The notes beneath the pieces are model-generated. The model did no database searches. It was not told where the DNA came from and saw nothing but the letters and a program-made list of their open reading frames with translations. Positions 35,512 to 38,385 of a stretch of DNA of 38,385 nucleotides are shown here, in pieces. The position numbers and the translations under genes were made by a program. Origin of the DNA: a virus. The stretch is from IMG/VR virus record IMGVR_UViG_3300042879_002665, positions 1 to 38,385 of that record. One strand, given 5' to 3'. The stretch's first letter is position 1, and each line of letters starts with the position of its first letter.

Positions 35512-35520
35512 ATGACCTCC

Positions 35521-35548
35521 ATTATATCAGATTACATACTAATGTCAA
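35521..35548 (-). promoter_or_regulatory. Promoter for the 35511-34979 gene pair, abutting the ribosome site
   Basis: TTGACA (35548-35543), 16-base spacer, TATAAT (35526-35521), then GGAGGTCAT and ATG 35511. The expected start point (about 35514) would lie between the ribosome site and the ATG, leaving only about 3 leader bases. Confidence 0.7.
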
Positions 35549-35873
35549 TATTTATCTTTCCCTTTTTTGTCTTTAATTTCTTAGAAACAAAATCATATAT
35601 CAATTCTAAAGATTTTAGTCCAATAAAACCCATTATAAATGCAGCACCATATTTACCATTATTTTGTATTGATTCTGGCATAAAATGAAGAGCAATTGGA
35701 GTCAAATAATTTGCACACAATGCTCCTGCCAAAATCGAAGTTATTGCTCTTCCTGGTGTTTGATTTTTTGCTGTTAGTGCTAAAAGCAAAGCACCAAAAA
35801 ATCCTGCCAACATAAGACCAAGATCTATACCAATTCCTGTAAAATTATCAGTGTTATTGCTTTGTTCCTGCAT
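35532..35873 (-). CDS. Putative holin-like membrane protein
   Basis: 113 residues with about three hydrophobic segments (LGLMLAGFFGALLLALTA, about 18-35; AITSILAGALCANYLTPIAL, about 43-62; YGAAFIMGFIGLKSLELIYDFV, about 74-95) and a basic tail (KKLKTKKGK). Size, segment count and charged C-terminus fit a phage holin, which would form the membrane lesion for lysis. There is no lysozyme gene in this window to support it. AGGAATC lies before ATG 35873. Another small inner-membrane protein remains possible. Confidence 0.55.
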   Translation of the reverse strand: MQEQSNNTDNFTGIGIDLGLMLAGFFGALLLALTAKNQTPGRAITSILAGALCANYLTPIALHFMPESIQNNGKYGAAFIMGFIGLKSLELIYDFVSKKLKTKKGKINIDISM

Positions 35874-35943
35874 TTATGATTCCTTATATTCAGTTATACT
35901 AAACACATCTTATATAAGGTTAACAAATATATGTATAATTTAT

Positions 35944-35968
35944 AAAAAAACCCACCATTGCTGGTGGG
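35944..35968 (-). terminator. Intrinsic terminator of the tmRNA
   Basis: CCCACCA-GCAA-TGGTGGG stem with a tetraloop, followed by seven T on the minus strand (35950-35944). It closes the tmRNA transcript and possibly the whole tRNA-array transcript. Confidence 0.9.
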
Positions 35969-36185
35969 GGTCAATTCAGATGCGGGATGACCAATCCCCA
36001 CTGCTTCAGGCAGCACGACGCATTGGTGCGGCGTTTATAGTTGCCAACTTTGGCATTTAACGAGGGTTGTTGACTACCTCTCGGATATCTCCCTGTTGCT
36101 CGCTTCCCCCTGTCGATTCTGTTCGACCCCGTAGGTTTGAATGGAGTCGGGGGGATTCGCACCCCCGTGCAGTTGGGTAGTTTAC
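35969..36185 (-). ncRNA. ssrA: Permuted (two-piece type) tmRNA
   Basis: The acceptor piece comes first: T arm GGGGG-TGCGAAT-CCCCC (36166-36150), CGACTCC (36149-36143) and discriminator A. An 11-base spacer (36141-36131) follows, then the 5' acceptor strand GGGGTCG (36130-36124). The strands pair over 7 bp with G3-U70, the alanine identity pair. Next come a D-loop piece AATCGACAGGG, a PK1-like block CCGAGAGG...CCCTCGTTAAA close to the E. coli arrangement, and a tag frame at 36044-36006: GCA to TGA, encoding ATINAAPMRRAA. This RNA rescues stalled ribosomes with SmpB. The T loop (TGCGAAT) is unusual. Outer ends and the processing site are approximate. Confidence 0.92.
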
Positions 36186-36199
36186 AAAGATCAACGATA

Positions 36200-36514
36200 T
36201 CATGGTTTATTTATAAATTCTTGTAGTGAAGAACCTAAAGATGTCAAACGAGCATTCACTAACATTGCTTCTCCAGCAATTCTTTTAAGTTCTTTGTTTA
36301 CTTCTCCAATAATAATTCCTTTATCTTTGTGTGAATTGCTATACATTTGTTCCAATTCATCAATATCTGGTTTCATTGGAAAATGCTTCAAACAATCAGA
36401 TGCTTTTTTGCGAATTTCTCTAGGAACCTTTGGCGTTTTTTGAGCATCTAAAAGTTGAAAAAGAAATTCACGAGTATTTTTCATCGAAATGAACCATTCA
36501 TTTGGTAAAGTCAT
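36200..36514 (-). CDS. Small protein with MTLPNEW...NTREFL N-terminus
   Basis: 104 residues from ATG 36514, preceded by AGGAAAA; a longer open frame runs back through the tRNA-Pro gene and is not credible. MTLPNEWFISMKNTREFLFQLLDAQKTPKVPREIRKKASDCLKHFP resembles small proteins with a similar start and RxxA...L(K/R)H(Y/F)P spacing (BPSL0761-like), known from bacteria and phages with no known function. The C-terminal part is helical. It lies between the tmRNA and the tRNA array and is probably co-transcribed with them. Confidence 0.7.
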   Translation of the reverse strand: MTLPNEWFISMKNTREFLFQLLDAQKTPKVPREIRKKASDCLKHFPMKPDIDELEQMYSNSHKDKGIIIGEVNKELKRIAGEAMLVNARLTSLGSSLQEFINKP

Positions 36515-36528
36515 ATAAATTTTCCTAA

Positions 36529-36602
36529 TCGGGGTGACTGGATTTGAACCAACGACTTCTTGCTCCCAAAGCAAGCGCACTACCAAGCTGTGCTACACCC
36601 CG
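36529..36602 (-). tRNA. tRNA-Pro (anticodon TGG)
   Basis: 74 bases. Acceptor CGGGGTG/CACCCCG, anticodon stem CTTGC/GCAAG with loop TTTGGGA (TGG), T loop TTCAAAT. It decodes CCA, the proline codon of the GPT repeats. Confidence 0.96.
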
Positions 36603-36605
36603 CAA

Positions 36606-36677
36606 AGCCGCCTGTGAGATTCGAACTCACGACCTATGCTTTACAAAAGCATGGCTCTACCGCTGAGCTAAGGAGGC
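36606..36677 (-). tRNA. tRNA-Thr (anticodon TGT)
   Basis: 72 bases. D arm GCTC...GAGC, anticodon stem ATGCT/AGCAT with loop TTTGTAA (TGT), T arm GTGAG-TTCGAAT-CTCAC. The acceptor stem GCCTCCT/AGGCGGC has one T-C mismatch at pair 4-69, which may affect stability. It reads ACA. Confidence 0.93.
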
Positions 36678-36679
36678 AA

Positions 36680-36752
36680 CTCTCTGAACTGGGATTGAAC
36701 CAGTGACATCGAAGTTAACAGCTTCGCGCTCTACCTGCTGAGCTATCAGAGA
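36680..36752 (-). tRNA. tRNA-Asn (anticodon GTT)
   Basis: 73 bases. Acceptor TCTCTGA/TCAGAGA, anticodon stem CGAAG/CTTCG with loop CTGTTAA (GTT). The gap to tRNA-Thr is only 2 bases. Confidence 0.95.
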
Positions 36753-36753
36753 A

Positions 36754-36835
36754 TGGATGATGAAGGACTTGCACCTACGAAGTCTAAAGACAAGAGATTT
36801 ACAGTCTCTCCCCGTTGCTGCTTGGGTAATCATCC
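36754..36835 (-). tRNA. tRNA-Tyr (anticodon GTA)
   Basis: 82 bases with a long variable arm (about 15 bases, GTC...GAC stem), typical of bacterial tRNA-Tyr. Acceptor GGATGAT/ATCATCC, anticodon stem AGAGA/TCTCT with loop CTGTAAA (GTA). One mismatch in the T stem (GTAGG/CCTTC). Confidence 0.94.
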
Positions 36836-36840
36836 CACAA

Positions 36841-36914
36841 TACCCTCACGGGGACTCGAACCCCGACTCACCGCCTTGAAAGGGCGGGGATTTAGCCAGT
36901 TAATCTATGAGAGC
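36841..36914 (-). tRNA. tRNA-Glu (anticodon TTC)
   Basis: 74 bases. Acceptor GCTCTCA/TGAGGGT (two G-U type pairs), D arm GATT/AATC, anticodon stem CCGCC/GGCGG with loop CTTTCAA (TTC), T arm CGGGG/CCCCG. Confidence 0.93.
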
Positions 36915-36918
36915 ATAG

Positions 36919-36993
36919 TACGCTGCCTTGGATTCGAACCAAGTCTTACTCGATTATAAGTCGAGCTGAGATAACCAAGACCTCCCGCAGCGC
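36919..36993 (-). tRNA. tRNA-Ile (anticodon TAT)
   Basis: 75 bases. Acceptor GCGCTGC/GCAGCGT, anticodon stem CTCGA/TCGAG with loop CTTATAA (TAT), T arm CTTGG/CCAAG. It decodes ATA, a frequent codon in AT-rich DNA. First tRNA after the array promoter. Confidence 0.92.
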
Positions 36994-37005
36994 GTTACTG
37001 TAACT

Positions 37006-37034
37006 ATTATACTCTATCTATGATCACTTGTCAA
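37006..37034 (-). promoter_or_regulatory. Consensus sigma70 promoter for the tRNA array
   Basis: TTGACA (37034-37029), 17-base spacer, TATAAT (37011-37006), ending 12 bases before tRNA-Ile. It probably drives the six tRNAs, the 104-residue gene and the tmRNA as far as the terminator at 35944. Confidence 0.87.
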
Positions 37035-37052
37035 GCTTGTATACATATTTTT

Positions 37053-37472
37053 ATGAAGAACTTTAAAGACTTTTTATCAGAACTTTTCGAACCTGAAGTT
37101 ATTTCTTCTGAAGGAATAACACCAGAATTGGAAAAAGATTATGGATCATTTATTAGTAGAATATACAAAACTAAAATAGGAGATAATGAAGTATCAACTA
37201 ATATATCACACACTAAAGATACTGATAAATCTGATATTAAATTTTTCGTAAATGCTTCAACAGATAGACCAACAAATTTATCAAGATCAGATGCATTTAA
37301 AATTTATAATACTGTTCTGAGTCATATAAATCACCACATTCAAAATACAGATAGACCACTAAAAGCAATTACATATTCACACAGCGATGACGAAATTGGA
37401 TTTAGAAGATCAAATTTATATAAAGCAATTGGTAAAAGATTCAATATTCCTCTCGAATCTAGAGTAGTTTAA
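37053..37472 (+). CDS. Unknown protein, divergent from the tRNA array
   Basis: 139 residues from ATG 37053 (MKNFKDFLSELFEPEVISSEG). An earlier in-frame ATG at 37020 would add 11 residues that overlap the tRNA promoter and look unlike coding. The end has LKAITYSHSDDEIGFRRSNLYKAIGKRFNIPLESRVV; the pattern SDDE--FRR--LY--I--RF suggests an enzyme or nucleic-acid protein, but I cannot name a family. It is the only rightward gene in this part of the window. No Shine-Dalgarno is obvious. Confidence 0.65.
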   Translation: MKNFKDFLSELFEPEVISSEGITPELEKDYGSFISRIYKTKIGDNEVSTNISHTKDTDKSDIKFFVNASTDRPTNLSRSDAFKIYNTVLSHINHHIQNTDRPLKAITYSHSDDEIGFRRSNLYKAIGKRFNIPLESRVV

Positions 37473-37473
37473 G

Positions 37474-37496
37474 GTTATTTTAATAACTATTTTTTA
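37474..37496 (+). terminator. Weak AT-rich hairpin with T-run
   Basis: GTTAT-TTTA-ATAAC stem (37474-37487) followed by TATTTTTT, directly after the stop at 37472. Weak in GC but placed as a terminator for the 139-residue gene. Confidence 0.45.
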
Positions 37497-37521
37497 TATA
37501 ATATTCCAACTTCAAAGTTCA

Positions 37522-37782
37522 TTATTGATTAGCAACCTTGGGAACAACAATCTTCGACTTTTTATTATTCACATGACCATTTTCATTCTTCATCAAATAA
37601 TTACTCTTTTGACGATCATCATCGTGACCAAGACGATAATTGATCTCCTCAACACCAATGGCATTGAGAATCAGAGCATCAGTTTCTTCCTCTGCCAGAA
37701 TCCCTAGAATTTGTTGTGAAGCAATAACTGCTTCTTCCTCTGTCATATTCAGAGGAATATCAATGTGTAGTCTGTATGGCAT
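37522..37782 (-). CDS. Small conserved-looking protein of unknown function
   Basis: 86 residues: MPYRLHIDIPLNMTEEEAVIASQQILGILAEEETDALILNAIGVEEINYRLGHDDDRQKSNYLMK then a basic tail. The YRLHIDIPL and INYRLGHDDDRQKSNYL blocks look like a conserved small protein of T4-like marine phages; no function is known to me. It begins 2 bases after the stop of the 50-residue gene upstream, so the two are probably coupled. Confidence 0.7.
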   Translation of the reverse strand: MPYRLHIDIPLNMTEEEAVIASQQILGILAEEETDALILNAIGVEEINYRLGHDDDRQKSNYLMKNENGHVNNKKSKIVVPKVANQ

Positions 37783-37784
37783 AT

Positions 37785-37937
37785 TCAGTCCTGTAAAAAT
37801 TGTACAACATCACTCTTGGCAACTTCCATGATTTGTCCAGAATCTGTACGAATTCTTACCATCTCATTGCCAAACAAATCAGTAAATGTTTCAAGAATCA
37901 CGCAAGTTTCTTTTGTTTCTTTAATTACAAATTTCAT
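37785..37937 (-). CDS. 50-residue protein of unknown function
   Basis: Reads MKFVIKETKETCVILETFTD, then LFGNEMVRIRTDSGQIMEVA and KSDVVQFLQD before the stop. The ATG at 37937 has GGAGTAAATT upstream at good spacing. A short beta-rich pattern (FVIKE, VILETF, MVRIRT, QIMEVA) would fit a small SH3- or barrel-like fold. It sits 3 bases from the deaminase gene end and 2 bases from the next gene, so it is part of that operon. Confidence 0.7.
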   Translation of the reverse strand: MKFVIKETKETCVILETFTDLFGNEMVRIRTDSGQIMEVAKSDVVQFLQD

Positions 37938-37940
37938 AAT

Positions 37941-38309
37941 TTACTCCATTATCTTAAGACCTTCGTTGTCGGTATAGTATATATTGTCAAATACTTCACG
38001 ACACCAAGGAGTACAAAGTTCACACGGACGAGACATCCTTAATTGTCGAAAGCGATTGAATCTTACATTCACAAGAGTCAATTTTAGACCACGACAATTG
38101 TAGGGCAATTTGCGATATGCGTCAAGTTCAGAATGCATCTCCTCATACGCATATCCAATTTCTTTCGCCTTTGGATGTGTCTTAAAACAATTTCTACCAA
38201 TTGTCAGTAGTCTCTTCTTGTGAAATATGAGAGAAATATGCTTCTTCTGTCTTGGAATTTCCAAGCACAACGGATAAGCAAAATTCAAAATGTTATCTAG
38301 ATCTGTCAT
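37941..38309 (-). CDS. Cytidine/dCMP deaminase-like protein
   Basis: 122 residues from ATG 38309; an in-frame extension to 38348 runs through a terminator hairpin and is unlikely. The zinc-site motifs of the family are present: HSELDAYRKL (H-x-E) and, 40 residues later, PCELCTPWC (P-C-x-x-C). An ISLIFHKKRLLTIGRNCFKTHPKAK strand region precedes them, as in deaminases. T4 dCMP deaminase (gene cd) has 193 residues, so this is a compact form. It probably supplies dUMP for thymidylate synthesis, or acts on other cytidine nucleotides. There is no good Shine-Dalgarno: the ATG directly follows the T-run of the terminator. Confidence 0.78.
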   Translation of the reverse strand: MTDLDNILNFAYPLCLEIPRQKKHISLIFHKKRLLTIGRNCFKTHPKAKEIGYAYEEMHSELDAYRKLPYNCRGLKLTLVNVRFNRFRQLRMSRPCELCTPWCREVFDNIYYTDNEGLKIME

Positions 38310-38343
38310 AAAAAACAAAGGTGTGGCGTTTCCACCACACCTT
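38310..38343 (-). terminator. Intrinsic terminator just upstream of the deaminase gene
   Basis: AAGGTGTGG (38343-38335), 8-base loop, CCACACCTT (38326-38318), then TTGTTTTTT running into the ATG at 38309. It should end leftward transcripts from beyond the window edge. Confidence 0.75.
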
Positions 38344-38363
38344 CGCAAGTATTAGAATGTGTT

Positions 38364-38385
38364 ATGATCAACCGTTGCTGATCAT
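38364..38385. repeat. Inverted repeat at the window edge
   Basis: ATGATCA (38364-38370), 8-base spacer, TGATCAT (38379-38385). Seven-bp arms ending exactly at the window end, so its full extent is not visible. It may be a hairpin in an intergenic gap. Confidence 0.5.

Noticed and set aside
35874-35943. Promoter for the holin-like gene
   Set aside because: AT-rich with several TATA-like strings, but no -35/-10 pair at 16-18 base spacing.
36141-36443. Plus-strand ORF across the tmRNA
   Set aside because: It overlaps the tmRNA acceptor region and a well-supported minus-strand gene, with no ribosome site.
36515-36586. N-terminal extension of the 36200-36514 gene
   Set aside because: The extension overlaps the tRNA-Pro gene on the same strand; ATG 36514 has its own ribosome site.

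Overview
The window is part of the genome of a T4-like contractile-tailed bacteriophage (myovirus). The evidence is a recognisable T4-type set: a baseplate operon (gp48-like, gp53, hub, gp25, gp6, gp7/gp8-like), head-completion nuclease gp4, a tail-tube family protein, gp26, single-stranded DNA-binding protein gp32, late-transcription co-activator gp33, seven tRNA genes and a tmRNA. The DNA is AT-rich. gp32 has no zinc-finger cysteines and gp33 is only 75 residues. From memory, both traits recall the marine/cyanophage-type relatives of T4 rather than the coliphages; no database was searched. The host cannot be read from this window, but the tmRNA gene is circularly permuted, a form known from alphaproteobacteria, some cyanobacteria and some betaproteobacteria.

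Layout. Positions 1-26754 form one leftward, translationally coupled unit read from right to left: gp48-like, gp53, a 1768-residue gp27-like hub with a large insertion, gp25, gp6, gp7-like, gp8-like, a 247-residue baseplate or connector protein, two fibre proteins, then four very large cysteine-rich adhesin-like genes, the last cut by the window edge. The order 53-hub-6-7-8 follows T4, and the adhesins occupy the place of T4 genes 9-12. Most junctions are TAATG, ATGA or GTGA overlaps. Positions 26777-30610 run rightward: gp4, tail-tube family protein, gp26, a small ORF that appears to be reached by a programmed -1 frameshift, and a 618-residue repeat protein in the position where a tape-measure gene is expected.

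Positions 30627-31838 carry gp33 and gp32 (leftward), each with its own sigma70-type promoter, and gp32 has a two-hairpin leader. Positions 31908-34225 hold two rightward structural-type genes. From 34222 to 37000 everything is leftward: small membrane and unknown proteins, tRNA-Arg, a possible holin, the permuted tmRNA with its terminator, a small conserved-looking protein, and a packed array of six tRNAs (Pro, Thr, Asn, Tyr, Glu, Ile) behind a consensus promoter. The right end has one rightward unknown gene, two small leftward genes and a dCMP/cytidine-deaminase-like gene.

Most notable: (1) a complete permuted two-piece tmRNA with a G3-U70 acceptor pair and an ATINAAPMRRAA-type tag; (2) a T-TTT-TTT slippery site at the end of gp26, a 6-nt spacer and an 8-bp long-range pairing, which would fuse gp26 to a downstream 67-residue extension, as in lambda G/GT tail chaperones; (3) a family of collagen-like, Cys-module adhesins, two of them ending in Lcl/DUF1566-type domains; (4) the same collagen and Cys elements inserted in the baseplate hub protein.
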